From Streptomyces ipomoeae 91-03 (GTDB lineage: Bacteria > Actinomycetota > Actinomycetes > Streptomycetales > Streptomycetaceae), in the NCBI RefSeq assembly GCF_000317595.1, contig NZ_AEJC01000638.1, positions 1 through 64,000 on the forward strand: DNA of 64,000 nt, given 5' to 3'. The notes beneath the pieces were generated by a model. It was not told where the DNA came from and searched no databases. It saw only the letters and a program-made list of their open reading frames with translations. The translations under genes were made by a program, and so were the position numbers. The first letter of the stretch is position 1, and each line of letters begins with the position of its first letter. Shown piece by piece: positions 38,262 to 46,092 of this stretch.

Positions 38262-38537
38262 GCCATGCGGCACGCTGGACCGAGGACAAGCCCCCTTGGC
38301 CCGACCACGATCTTCAGGAGCCGGTGCCCCGGCCGCGGAACCGCCGATCGCGTCCATGACGCTGACCAGTGGGCGGCGGTTGCGGCATACGCGACCGGTC
38401 GCGGGGACCGGGCGATCTTGTGCCGGCCCGAGTACGTACCACTCGCACGGCACGCATGGGCATCGGGTGCACCCCGCCGGCCGCCGGAACAAGACGGAGC
38501 CGAGCCGGAACAAGACGGAGCCGATACGGAGCACGAC

Positions 38538-39071
38538 ATGCCGACGAGAATTCTGCTCGAGGGACGCCCCGGCGTGGGCAAAACGACCATTGTCCGTCGA
38601 TTGGCCGCGCTACTGAGCACCCGTAGGGCTGTCGGCTTCACCACGGAGGAGATCCGGCACGGCGGTACCCGGAGCGGTTTCGCGCTGGAAACACTGGAGG
38701 GCGACATGCGAGCCGTGCTCGCCCATGTCGACTTCCCGGGTCCACCGCGGGTGGGCCGGTACGGCGTCGACCTGGGCGTCATGGAGCGGCTCGCGCTGCC
38801 GCCGCTCAGGTCAGCGGCGGCAGAGCCCGCTCCTGGAGATCTCGTGCTGATCGACGAGCTCGGGCGTATGGAGCTGGCGTGCACCGCGTTCCAGGAGACG
38901 GTCCGGATCCTGTTCGCGTCCGACATCGACATCGTGGCCACGGTCCACGCGCACAGTGACCCCTTCACCGACGCCCTCAAACAGCGCCCCGACATCACAC
39001 TCGTCCAGGTGACCCGGGCCAATCGGGACGCCCTCCCCGAGGATTTGGCGGCCCGGCTCGAAGGGCCATGA
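38538..39071 (+). CDS. THEP1-type nucleoside triphosphatase
   Basis: 177-aa P-loop protein of the NTPase_1/THEP1 family. Walker A LLEGRPGVGKTTIVRRL at the N-terminus, TEEIRHGGTRSGFALET family segment, and Walker B LVLIDELGRMELACTAF. It hydrolyses nucleotides in vitro in characterised relatives; the role in bacteria is unclear. ATG 38538 places the P loop at the usual distance. The frame is open further upstream to 38265, and that stretch contains two 21-bp repeats (Glu-Gln-Asp-Gly-Ala coding), so a longer N-terminus is possible. It follows the SMC operon by 276 bp. Confidence 0.8.
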   Translation: MPTRILLEGRPGVGKTTIVRRLAALLSTRRAVGFTTEEIRHGGTRSGFALETLEGDMRAVLAHVDFPGPPRVGRYGVDLGVMERLALPPLRSAAAEPAPGDLVLIDELGRMELACTAFQETVRILFASDIDIVATVHAHSDPFTDALKQRPDITLVQVTRANRDALPEDLAARLEGP

Positions 39072-39257
39072 CGACCGCCCACCATCCCGGGCTGGCCGGG
39101 GCAGGCCGGTCCGGGCGGACGCACACAAGTATCGGCGGCGGGCTCACGGCTCACGGCTCACGGCTCGCGGAAAACCGGGACCAAGCCCGCCCCTCCGTCG
39201 ACTCCCTGGCACGGAAACGGTTCGCCAGACAGGCCGGCGCTCTGCTTGGCTCACCCC

Positions 39258-39677
39258 ATGAGCGATCTCCACATCCGCCACGCCACCCTCTCGGACATCG
39301 ACACCGTGCTGCGGTTCTGGCGCGACGCCGCGGAAGGAACGAGCATCAGCGACGACCACGACGGAGTGGCCCGACTCATCACACGCGACCCCGAAGCCCT
39401 GCTCCTCGCAGAGCGCGACAGCCTCCTCCTCGGAACCGTCATAGCCGGCTTCGACGGATGGCGATGCTCCGCCTACCGACTGGCCGTACACCCCGGCCAC
39501 CGCCGACAGGGCATCGCCACCGCCTTGCTGGAAGCAGCCGAACAACGCTTCGCCGCCCTGGGCGGACGACGCGTCGACGCCATGGTCCTGGAAGCCAACG
39601 AACAGGCCCACCACACCTGGACCGCGACCGGCTACCACCGCGAGGACCGCTGGCGACGCTGGGTCAAGCCCCTATAG
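39258..39677 (+). CDS. GNAT-family N-acetyltransferase
   Basis: 139-aa single GNAT domain. The acetyl-CoA pyrophosphate loop is VHPGHRRQGIATALLEAAEQ (Q/RxxGxG/A pattern), preceded by strand CSAYRLAV and followed by DAMVLEANEQAHHTWTATGY. The C-terminus RWRRWVKPL is tandemly duplicated in the DNA, and a decayed relative lies just downstream. Substrate unknown. Confidence 0.85.
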   Translation: MSDLHIRHATLSDIDTVLRFWRDAAEGTSISDDHDGVARLITRDPEALLLAERDSLLLGTVIAGFDGWRCSAYRLAVHPGHRRQGIATALLEAAEQRFAALGGRRVDAMVLEANEQAHHTWTATGYHREDRWRRWVKPL

Positions 39678-39700
39678 AGACGCTGGGTCAAGCCCCTGTA
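39657..39700 (+). repeat. 22-bp tandem duplication at the GNAT stop codon
   Basis: Two adjacent 22-bp units beginning CGCTGGGTCAAGCCCCT at 39657 and 39679, differing at one base (TATAGA versus TGTAGA). The first contains the GNAT stop codon, so the second is untranslated. Confidence 0.85.
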
Positions 39701-39734
39701 GACACGGGCAGGGGCAGGATGTTGTGAGCAACCA

Positions 39735-39893
39735 GGATTCGACGGCTGGCGGTGCCATCTGTACCGGCTCTGGGGGTGCCTGGCCGACGCGATGGTGCTC
39801 GTACGGAACGAGAGCGCCCCTCATGCGTGGGGAGCGGCTGGGTACGAGCCCCAGGAACAGTGGCGGCGGTGGGTGAAGCCGCTCGAGGACTGA
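39735..39893 (+). pseudogene. Remnant of a second GNAT gene
   Basis: Encodes GFDGWRCHLYRLWG then DAMVLVRNESAPHAWGAAGY and QWRRWVKPLED to a TGA. It aligns with the intact GNAT just upstream but lacks about 27 residues including the acetyl-CoA loop, and has no start region. A deleted paralogue left by tandem duplication is likely. Confidence 0.75.
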
Positions 39894-40111
39894 CGCGTCG
39901 GCGGCCTGACGGGACTGGACGGAAGGCCGCCGCACGTCACTTTGCTGATCCTTTACCATGGGTGGGACCAGTCACCTCCACGGAAAGGTTGTGAGCGTCC
40001 GCCCATGGGCGAGCCTCCCAGTACCCGACCCGGCACACCACGTGCCCGAGCCGGTGCACGACATCGCGCGATCCTCCCGCCACTGCCGGACCATGGGACG
40101 GAGGTGACCCG

Positions 40112-41443
40112 ATGACCGAAGTGCTCCTCCTTCTGGTGGCAGTGCTGCTGTCGCTGGCCTGTGGTGCCTTCGTCGCGGCCGAGTTCTCACTGACCACGGT
40201 CGAGCGCGGCCAGCTGGAGCGCGCGGCGGAGCGCGGTGAGCGGGGTGCCGTCGGCGCCCTCAAGGCCGTACGGAATCTGACGTTCCAGCTCTCCGGCGCC
40301 CAGCTCGGCATCACCGTCACCAACCTGGTGGTCGGCATGCTCGCCGAGCCGTCCATCGCCAAGCTGATCTCCGGCCCGCTGGAAGCGGTCGGTGTGCCCG
40401 CCTCCGCGTCGAGTTCGGTGGCGCTGGTCATCGGTACGGCCCTGTCGACCGTGGTCCTGATGGTCGTCGGCGAGCTGGTGCCGAAGAACTGGGCGATCTC
40501 CTCGCCGCTGCCCGTGGCGAAGACGGTGGCCAATCCGCAGCGCTGGTTCAGCGCCGCGTTCCGGCCCTTCATCGCTCACCTCAACAACACCGCCAACCAT
40601 CTCGTACGCCTGTTCGGCATCGAGCCCGCCGAGGAGCTGGCCTCCGCGCGCGGCCCCCAGGAACTTGCGGCCCTCGCCCGGCACTCGGCCAAGGAGGGGG
40701 CGCTGGAGGCGGACACCGCCGAGCTGTTCGTGCGCACCCTGAACCTGGCCGATCTGACCGCGGAGAACGTGATGACCCCGCGTGTCCAGGTCATCGCCCT
40801 GGAGGCCCAGGCGACCTGCGAGGACGTGGCGAACGCGACCCGGGCCACCGGACTGTCCCGCTTCCCCGTCTACCGCGGCAGCCTCGACTCGGTGATCGGC
40901 ACCGCGCACATCAAGGACGTCCTCGCCGTGCCCGCGGAACACCGCCTGCACACCTCCGTGGCGGAGCTGCTGCGCGAACCGCTCCTCGTCCCCGAGACGC
41001 TGACCGTGGACCGGCTCCTGGACCGGCTCTCCGGCAAGCGCACCATGGCCGTCGTCATCGACGAGTACGGTGGGACCGCCGGCGTGGTGACGCTGGAGGA
41101 CATCGTCGAGGAGGTCGTCGGCGAGGTGCGGGACGAGCACGACCCGCACGAGACGCCCGACCTGGCCTCCGTCGGCACCGACGAGGACGGCCGCGCGCTG
41201 TACTCGGCCGACGGCTCGGCCCGCACCGACCAGCTCGCCCGCGTGGGCCTGCGGGTGCCGGAGGGGCCGTACGAGACGCTCGCCGGGCTCGTCGCCACCG
41301 AGCTGGGCCGCATACCGACCGTCGGCGACACCGTCGACGTCACCGGCTGGCGGCTCGACGTGGTGGACGCCACCGGGCGCCGGGCCGCGCGGGTGCTGCT
41401 GCACGCGCCGACGGTCATGTCCGATGAGGAGGGGGAGCGATGA
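40112..41443 (+). CDS. CNNM/CorC-type membrane protein with CBS pair (hemolysin family)
   Basis: 443 aa. N-terminal CNNM (DUF21) transmembrane domain of three to four helices with SGAQLGITVTNLVVGMLAEP, two CBS domains (about residues 210-335; VMTPRVQVIALE, MAVVIDEYGGTAGVVTLEDI) and a C-terminal CorC/HlyC domain (ALYSADGSARTDQL). The family is linked to Mg2+/Co2+ efflux; hemolysin is a historical label. ATG 40112 follows GGAGGTGACC. Its TGA overlaps the next ATG. Confidence 0.9.
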   Translation: MTEVLLLLVAVLLSLACGAFVAAEFSLTTVERGQLERAAERGERGAVGALKAVRNLTFQLSGAQLGITVTNLVVGMLAEPSIAKLISGPLEAVGVPASASSSVALVIGTALSTVVLMVVGELVPKNWAISSPLPVAKTVANPQRWFSAAFRPFIAHLNNTANHLVRLFGIEPAEELASARGPQELAALARHSAKEGALEADTAELFVRTLNLADLTAENVMTPRVQVIALEAQATCEDVANATRATGLSRFPVYRGSLDSVIGTAHIKDVLAVPAEHRLHTSVAELLREPLLVPETLTVDRLLDRLSGKRTMAVVIDEYGGTAGVVTLEDIVEEVVGEVRDEHDPHETPDLASVGTDEDGRALYSADGSARTDQLARVGLRVPEGPYETLAGLVATELGRIPTVGDTVDVTGWRLDVVDATGRRAARVLLHAPTVMSDEEGER

Positions 41444-42465
41444 CCGCCGTCCAGCTGCTGATCGGTTTGGCGACGCTCGTCGTCAACGCCTTCTTCGTGG
41501 GCGCCGAGTTCGCGCTGATCTCCGTACGCCGCAGCCAGATCGAGCAATACATCGAAGGCAGCGCACAGGGCGACCGGCGGGCGCGCAGTGTGCTGTGGGG
41601 CCTGGAGCATGTGTCGGCGCTGATGGCCGCCGCCCAGCTCGGTATCACCCTGTGCACCCTGGTGCTCGGTGTGGTCGCGGAACCGGCGATCGAGCATCTG
41701 CTGGAGCCGGTGTTCCACGCGGTCGGCGTGCCGGAGAGCGCCGGGCACGCGGTGTCCTTCGTGATCGCGCTGGCACTGGCCACCTATCTGCACATGCTGC
41801 TGGGTGAGATGGTGCCGAAGAACATCGCGCTCGCGGAGCCGGTGCGCAGTGCCCTGCTGCTCGGCCCGCCGCTGGTGACGCTGTCGCGTGCGCTGCGCCC
41901 GGTGATCTTCGCCATCAACGCCTTCGCGAACGCTCTCCTGAGGCTGATGCGGATCGAGACCAAGGACGAGGTCACGGCGACCTTCTCGGACACCGAGCTC
42001 GCCCGGCTCGTCCGGGACTCCAGCGAGGCGGGGCTCATCGACGACCGCGCGCAGGAGCGACTGCGTGACGCGCTGGAACTGGGCCGCAGGCCCGTGCGTG
42101 ACGTCGTCCTCCCGCTGGAACGTGTCGTCTACGCGCGCATGGGCGTCACCCCGGAGGAGTTGGAGCGGCTGTCGGCCGAGTCCGGGTTCTCCCGTTTCCC
42201 CGTCGTGGACGAGGGACGCCGGATCGTGGGCTACCTCCATGTGAAGGACGCCCTCGACGCGGCCCCGCGCGATGTGCCGTTCGCCGTCCGCGACATGCGG
42301 TCCATCGCCCGGGTCCGGGAGACCACACCCCTGGACGACGTCCTCACCGCGATGCGGCGCAGCCGCACGCACCTGGCGGCCGTCCTGGGCGCGGACGGGC
42401 GCCTGGCGGGCATCGTGACCATGGAGGACGTGCTGCAGGAGCTGTTCGGACAGCCTGCGGTCTGA
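41440..42465 (+). CDS. Second CNNM/CBS membrane protein (hemolysin family)
   Basis: 341-aa paralogue of the preceding gene, ATGA-coupled to it. CNNM domain with AAAQLGITLCTLVLGVVAEP, then CBS pair with RDVVLPLERVVYARMGVTPE and LAGIVTMEDVLQELFGQ. It ends after the CBS domains, lacking the C-terminal CorC domain. The two-gene arrangement (long plus short) is common in Streptomyces and suggests hetero-oligomerisation in the membrane; that is inference. Confidence 0.9.
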   Translation: MTAVQLLIGLATLVVNAFFVGAEFALISVRRSQIEQYIEGSAQGDRRARSVLWGLEHVSALMAAAQLGITLCTLVLGVVAEPAIEHLLEPVFHAVGVPESAGHAVSFVIALALATYLHMLLGEMVPKNIALAEPVRSALLLGPPLVTLSRALRPVIFAINAFANALLRLMRIETKDEVTATFSDTELARLVRDSSEAGLIDDRAQERLRDALELGRRPVRDVVLPLERVVYARMGVTPEELERLSAESGFSRFPVVDEGRRIVGYLHVKDALDAAPRDVPFAVRDMRSIARVRETTPLDDVLTAMRRSRTHLAAVLGADGRLAGIVTMEDVLQELFGQPAV

Positions 42466-42546
42466 GTCCCGCCGGGCGTGCGGGGATCCGGGAGGAAGAG
42501 GCCGACCGACCGCTGGGTATGTGCACGGGATAGCATCGCTCTCGCC

Positions 42547-43359
42547 ATGCAGACGAACGCCACGCATCCCAGCACCACCCCTCCCGGCCCCGCGTACTCC
42601 AGCCTCGTCGCGGTCGGCGACTCCTTCACCGAGGGCATGTCGGACCGGTTGCCCGACGGTTCGTACCGGGGCTGGGCGGATCTCCTCGCGGGCCGGATGG
42701 CCGCGCGGACGCCCGGCTTCCGGTACGCCAATCTGGCGGTGCGCGGAAAGCTGATCGGCCAGATCGTCGCCGAGCAGGTGGACGTGGCCGCCGCGATGGA
42801 CGCGGACGTGATCACGCTGGTCGGCGGTCTGAACGACACCCTGCGCCCCAAGTGCGACATGGGCCGGGTACGCGGTCTGCTGGAGGAGGCGGTGGAACGG
42901 CTGGCCCCCGCCTGCAAGCAGCTCGTCCTGATGCGCAGCCCCGGCCGCCAGGGCCCCGTCCTGGAGCGCTTCCGGCCGCGCATGGAGGAACTGTTCGCGT
43001 GCGTCGACGACCTGGCCGCACGGCATGGCGCCCTCGTCGTCGACCTGTACGGCGCGCCCTCGCTGGCCGACCCCCGCATGTGGGACGTGGACCGGCTGCA
43101 CCTCACCGCCGAGGGACACCGCCGGGTCGCCGAGGCGGTGTGGCAGACGCTCGGCCACCCGGCCGAGGACACCGAGTGGCGTACGCCGATGCCCGCGACG
43201 CCGCCGCCCGCGTGGGTCGCGCGCCAGATGGCCCACGCCCGTTTCGCCCGGCAGTACCTGCTGCCGTGGATCGGACGCCGCCTCACGGGCCGCTCGTCGG
43301 GCGACGGCCTGCCGGCCAAGCGCCCCGAGTTGCTGCCGTACGAGGGACCGGCGACCTAG
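42547..43359 (+). CDS. SGNH/GDSL hydrolase
   Basis: 270-aa esterase-fold enzyme. Block I AVGDSFTEGMSDRL with nucleophile Ser, block III GGLNDTLRP, block V DRLHLTAEGHRRVAE with Asp and His. No signal peptide at ATG 42547, so probably cytoplasmic. Start chosen because the conserved domain begins 20 residues later; an upstream GTG extension (42478) is low-complexity. Substrate unknown. Confidence 0.88.
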   Translation: MQTNATHPSTTPPGPAYSSLVAVGDSFTEGMSDRLPDGSYRGWADLLAGRMAARTPGFRYANLAVRGKLIGQIVAEQVDVAAAMDADVITLVGGLNDTLRPKCDMGRVRGLLEEAVERLAPACKQLVLMRSPGRQGPVLERFRPRMEELFACVDDLAARHGALVVDLYGAPSLADPRMWDVDRLHLTAEGHRRVAEAVWQTLGHPAEDTEWRTPMPATPPPAWVARQMAHARFARQYLLPWIGRRLTGRSSGDGLPAKRPELLPYEGPAT

Positions 43360-43402
43360 AGTCCGTACGGGTCCGTGTGGGCCGTGCCGGAGGGAGCCGC
43401 GT

Positions 43403-43753
43403 GTGACCACCACTGTGATCAACCTCAAGGGCCGCATCCACGACTTCGGCCCACGGCTGGAAAGCGCCCCCGACGACCTCGTCCACGTCGGCCGCCGCTG
43501 GACCATGGGCCACTGGGACCTGCCCCAGCACCCGCTCTACAACCCGTTCCGGTACGACACCGCCAGGAAGAAACGCGACGGAACCCGGGCCGAGGTCATG
43601 GCCAAGTACCGCGAGTACCTGATGTCCCACCCCGCCCTCCTGGCCCTGGTCCCGCCCCTACGCGGCAAGACCCTGGCCTGCTGGTGCGCCCCGGAGCTGT
43701 GCCACGCGGACATCCTGGCGGAGCCGGCCGACGCCCAGGACCGGGCTTCGTAG
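43403..43753 (+). CDS. DUF4326 domain protein
   Basis: 116 aa. The domain is recognisable by VGRRWTMGHWDLPQHPLYNP, a YREYLMSHPALLALVPPLRG helix and the invariant LACWCAPELCHADILAE near the C-terminus, whose two Cys and His suggest metal binding. The family is also carried by phages; function unknown. GTG 43403 follows GGAGGGAG. Confidence 0.8.
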   Translation: MTTTVINLKGRIHDFGPRLESAPDDLVHVGRRWTMGHWDLPQHPLYNPFRYDTARKKRDGTRAEVMAKYREYLMSHPALLALVPPLRGKTLACWCAPELCHADILAEPADAQDRAS

Positions 43754-43812
43754 GTTCCTCCGAAGAGGCCCGCTGCGTCCACCTGCACGAATCGCCAGTA
43801 GAATCCGTACAC

Positions 43813-45255
43813 GTGACTTCTGCGCCAGCCAAGCCCCGCATCCCCAACGTCCTCGCCGGACGGTACGCCTCCGCCGAGCTCGCCACGCTCTGGTCGCCCG
43901 AGCAGAAGGTGAGGTTGGAGCGGCAGCTCTGGCTGGCCGTGCTGCGGGCTCAGAAGGACCTCGGGATCGAGGTGCCGGACGAGGCGCTCGCCGACTACGA
44001 GCGGGTGCTGGACACCGTCGACCTGGCCTCGATCGCCGAGCGCGAGAAGGTCACGCGGCACGATGTGAAGGCGCGGATCGAGGAGTTCAACGACCTCGCC
44101 GGGCACGAGCACGTGCACAAGGGCATGACCTCCCGCGACCTCACCGAGAACGTGGAGCAGCTGCAGATCCGGCTCTCGCTGGAGCTGATGCGCGACCGTA
44201 CGGTGGCCGTCCTCGCACGACTGGGCAAGCTGGCCGGTGAGTACGGGGAACTGGTCATGGCCGGCCGCTCGCACAACGTGGCCGCGCAGGCCACCACCCT
44301 CGGCAAGCGGTTCGCGACCGCCGCCGACGAACTCCTCGTGGCATACGGCCGCGTCGAGGAGCTGCTCGGCCGCTACCCGCTGCGCGGCATCAAGGGTCCG
44401 GTGGGCACGGCGCAGGACATGCTCGACCTGCTGGGCGGCGACGCGGGCAAGCTGGCGGAGCTGGAGGACCGGATCGCCGGGCACCTCGGTTTCGCGCAGG
44501 CGTTCACCTCGGTGGGCCAGGTCTACCCTCGCTCGCTGGACTACGAGGTCGTGACCGCGCTGGTGCAGCTGGCGTCGGCGCCGTCGTCGCTGGCCAAGAC
44601 GATCCGGTTGATGGCCGGGCACGAGCTGGTGACCGAGGGTTTCAAGCCCGGCCAGGTCGGCTCGTCGGCGATGCCTCACAAGATGAACACGCGGTCGTGC
44701 GAGCGCGTCAACGGACTCATGGTCATCCTGCGCGGCTACGCGTCGATGACCGGCGAGCTGGCGGGCGACCAGTGGAACGAGGGCGACGTGTCCTGCTCGG
44801 TGGTGCGCCGGGTGGCCCTCCCCGACGCCTTCTTCGCGCTCGACGGTCTGCTGGAGACGTTCCTGACCGTCCTCGACGAGTTCGGTGCCTTCCCCGCCGT
44901 CGTGGCGCGTGAGCTGGACCGTTACCTGCCGTTCCTCGCCACGACCAAGGTGCTGATGGGCGCGGTGCGCGCGGGGGTCGGCCGTGAGGTCGCGCACGAG
45001 GCGATCAAGGAGAACGCCGTCGCCTCCGCCCTCGCGATGCGCGAGCAGGGTGCCGAGCGCAACGAACTGCTCGACAAGCTCGCCGCCGACGAGCGCATCC
45101 CGCTGGACCGCGCCCAGCTCGACGCCCTGATGGCCGACAAGCTCTCCTTCACGGGCGCCGCCGCCGACCAGGTCGCCGCCGTCGTCGGCCGGATCGAGGA
45201 GATCGTCAAGCAGCGGCCCGAGGCCGCCGGTTACGCCCCCGGAGCGATCCTCTGA
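43813..45255 (+). CDS. purB: Adenylosuccinate lyase
   Basis: 480-aa fumarase/aspartase superfamily enzyme acting twice in purine synthesis (SAICAR and adenylosuccinate cleavage). Signature loop VGSSAMPHKMNTRSCERVNG (catalytic Ser) near residue 275; KGMTSRDLTENVEQLQ and AGRSHNVAAQATTLGKR contain the substrate-binding Thr/Ser and general-acid His. GTG 43813 matches the family N-terminus. Housekeeping gene, intact. It overlaps mug by CTGA. Confidence 0.96.
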   Translation: MTSAPAKPRIPNVLAGRYASAELATLWSPEQKVRLERQLWLAVLRAQKDLGIEVPDEALADYERVLDTVDLASIAEREKVTRHDVKARIEEFNDLAGHEHVHKGMTSRDLTENVEQLQIRLSLELMRDRTVAVLARLGKLAGEYGELVMAGRSHNVAAQATTLGKRFATAADELLVAYGRVEELLGRYPLRGIKGPVGTAQDMLDLLGGDAGKLAELEDRIAGHLGFAQAFTSVGQVYPRSLDYEVVTALVQLASAPSSLAKTIRLMAGHELVTEGFKPGQVGSSAMPHKMNTRSCERVNGLMVILRGYASMTGELAGDQWNEGDVSCSVVRRVALPDAFFALDGLLETFLTVLDEFGAFPAVVARELDRYLPFLATTKVLMGAVRAGVGREVAHEAIKENAVASALAMREQGAERNELLDKLAADERIPLDRAQLDALMADKLSFTGAAADQVAAVVGRIEEIVKQRPEAAGYAPGAIL

Positions 45256-45758
45256 CGCGCTTCACCCAGGCCGACCTGGAGGCCGCCCGCGACCGGCTGG
45301 TGCCGGATGTCGTCGCGGACGGCCTCCGGGTGCTGTTCTGCGGCATCAACCCGGGGCTGATGACGGCGGCCACCGGCCACCACTTCGCCCGCCCCGGCAA
45401 CCGCTTCTGGCCCGTACTGCATCTGTCCGGCTTCACGCCTCGGTTGCTGAAGCCGTCCGAGCAGGACGAGCTGCCGTCGTACGGGCTCGGCATCACCAAC
45501 GTGGTCGCCCGGGCCACGGCACGCGCCGACGAGCTGACGGCGGACGAGTACCTGGAGGGCGGGCGGCTGCTCACCGCCAAGGTCGAACGGCTCCGGCCCC
45601 GATGGCTCGCGGTGGTCGGCGTGACCGCGTACCGCGCCGCCTTCGGTGACCGCAAGGCCGCCGTCGGGCCACAGGAGCGCAGCATCGGGGACTCCCGGGT
45701 GTGGGTGCTGCCCAATCCCAGCGGTCTCAACTCGGTTACAACTACCCCTCGCTCATGA
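45252..45758 (+). CDS. mug: Mismatch-specific uracil/thymine DNA glycosylase, C-terminally replaced
   Basis: Base-excision repair enzyme of UDG family 2. GINPGLMTAATGHHFARPGN holds the catalytic Asn; LGITNVVARATARADEL and VWVLPNPSGLN (second active-site motif) follow. No good ATG/GTG: CTG 45252 overlaps the purB stop and matches the family N-terminus, while GTG 45300 would remove 16 residues. After NPSGLN the normal tail (about 20-30 residues) is replaced by SVTTTPRS and a stop. This marks the edge of an inserted region near 45727. Confidence 0.8.
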   Translation: MTRFTQADLEAARDRLVPDVVADGLRVLFCGINPGLMTAATGHHFARPGNRFWPVLHLSGFTPRLLKPSEQDELPSYGLGITNVVARATARADELTADEYLEGGRLLTAKVERLRPRWLAVVGVTAYRAAFGDRKAAVGPQERSIGDSRVWVLPNPSGLNSVTTTPRS

Positions 45759-45915
45759 TCAACTTCACCCCAGGCAGAGCAAGCCCGAACGGTCTTCGTT
45801 GATCTTGCCGGAGGGGCGTATACGCAGCTCAGAGCCCTTGTCAGCGTCGCGGGTACCAGTCGAATCGCTACGACACTCTCACAGGGCGACCGACTTCACT
45901 CCTGATCTTGCACGC

Positions 45916-45956
45916 AAAGCGCGCCCAACCACGAGGGGGAGTCGGGCGCGCTTTGA
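45916..45956. terminator. Bidirectional-type hairpin terminator
   Basis: CAAAGCGCGCCC at 45916-45927 pairs perfectly with GGGCGCGCTTTG at 45945-45956. The 12-bp stem has a 17-nt loop, and A/T-ended arms suit termination in both directions. It lies between mug and the convergent STAND gene region. Confidence 0.75.
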
Positions 45957-45969
45957 CTCGGGAGTGTAG

Positions 45970-46092
45970 CTACGCCTGGTGACGTGCTGCCAGAACCGGG
46001 ATTGCCGCGATCTTCTCGGGTGTCAGATCTCCCCAGACCAACGTGCTCTGCTGCCCGTAGTTGAAGTGTCTTATCACCCGCAGGGCGGAAGT
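45970..46092 (-). pseudogene. Tail fragment of a formyl-THF cyclo-ligase-like gene
   Basis: Directly after the STAND stop the minus strand reads STLVWGDLTPEKIAAIPVLA and a TAG. This closely matches the last 20 residues of the intact gene at 53217-53946 (GLVWNDLTAEKIAAIPVLAA). About 44 of 57 bases match over the common core, so it is a diverged copy and not a recent repeat. There is no start or body; see findings for a possible attachment-site meaning. Confidence 0.6.

Noticed and set aside
38262-39071. THEP1-type protein as a JetD nuclease substitute
   Set aside because: It has P-loop NTPase motifs only, with no TOPRIM or nuclease motif; kept only as a possible partner.
40870-43506. 878-codon minus-strand ORF opposite the CNNM genes
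   Set aside because: Its translation lacks any domain and changes composition at the plus-strand gene borders; CNNM, CBS and SGNH motifs on the plus strand are decisive.
45800-45905. Possible tRNA or tRNA-derived attachment site near the mug break
   Set aside because: A GTCGAATC-like T-loop is visible, but no acceptor stem or anticodon arm could be folded by eye.
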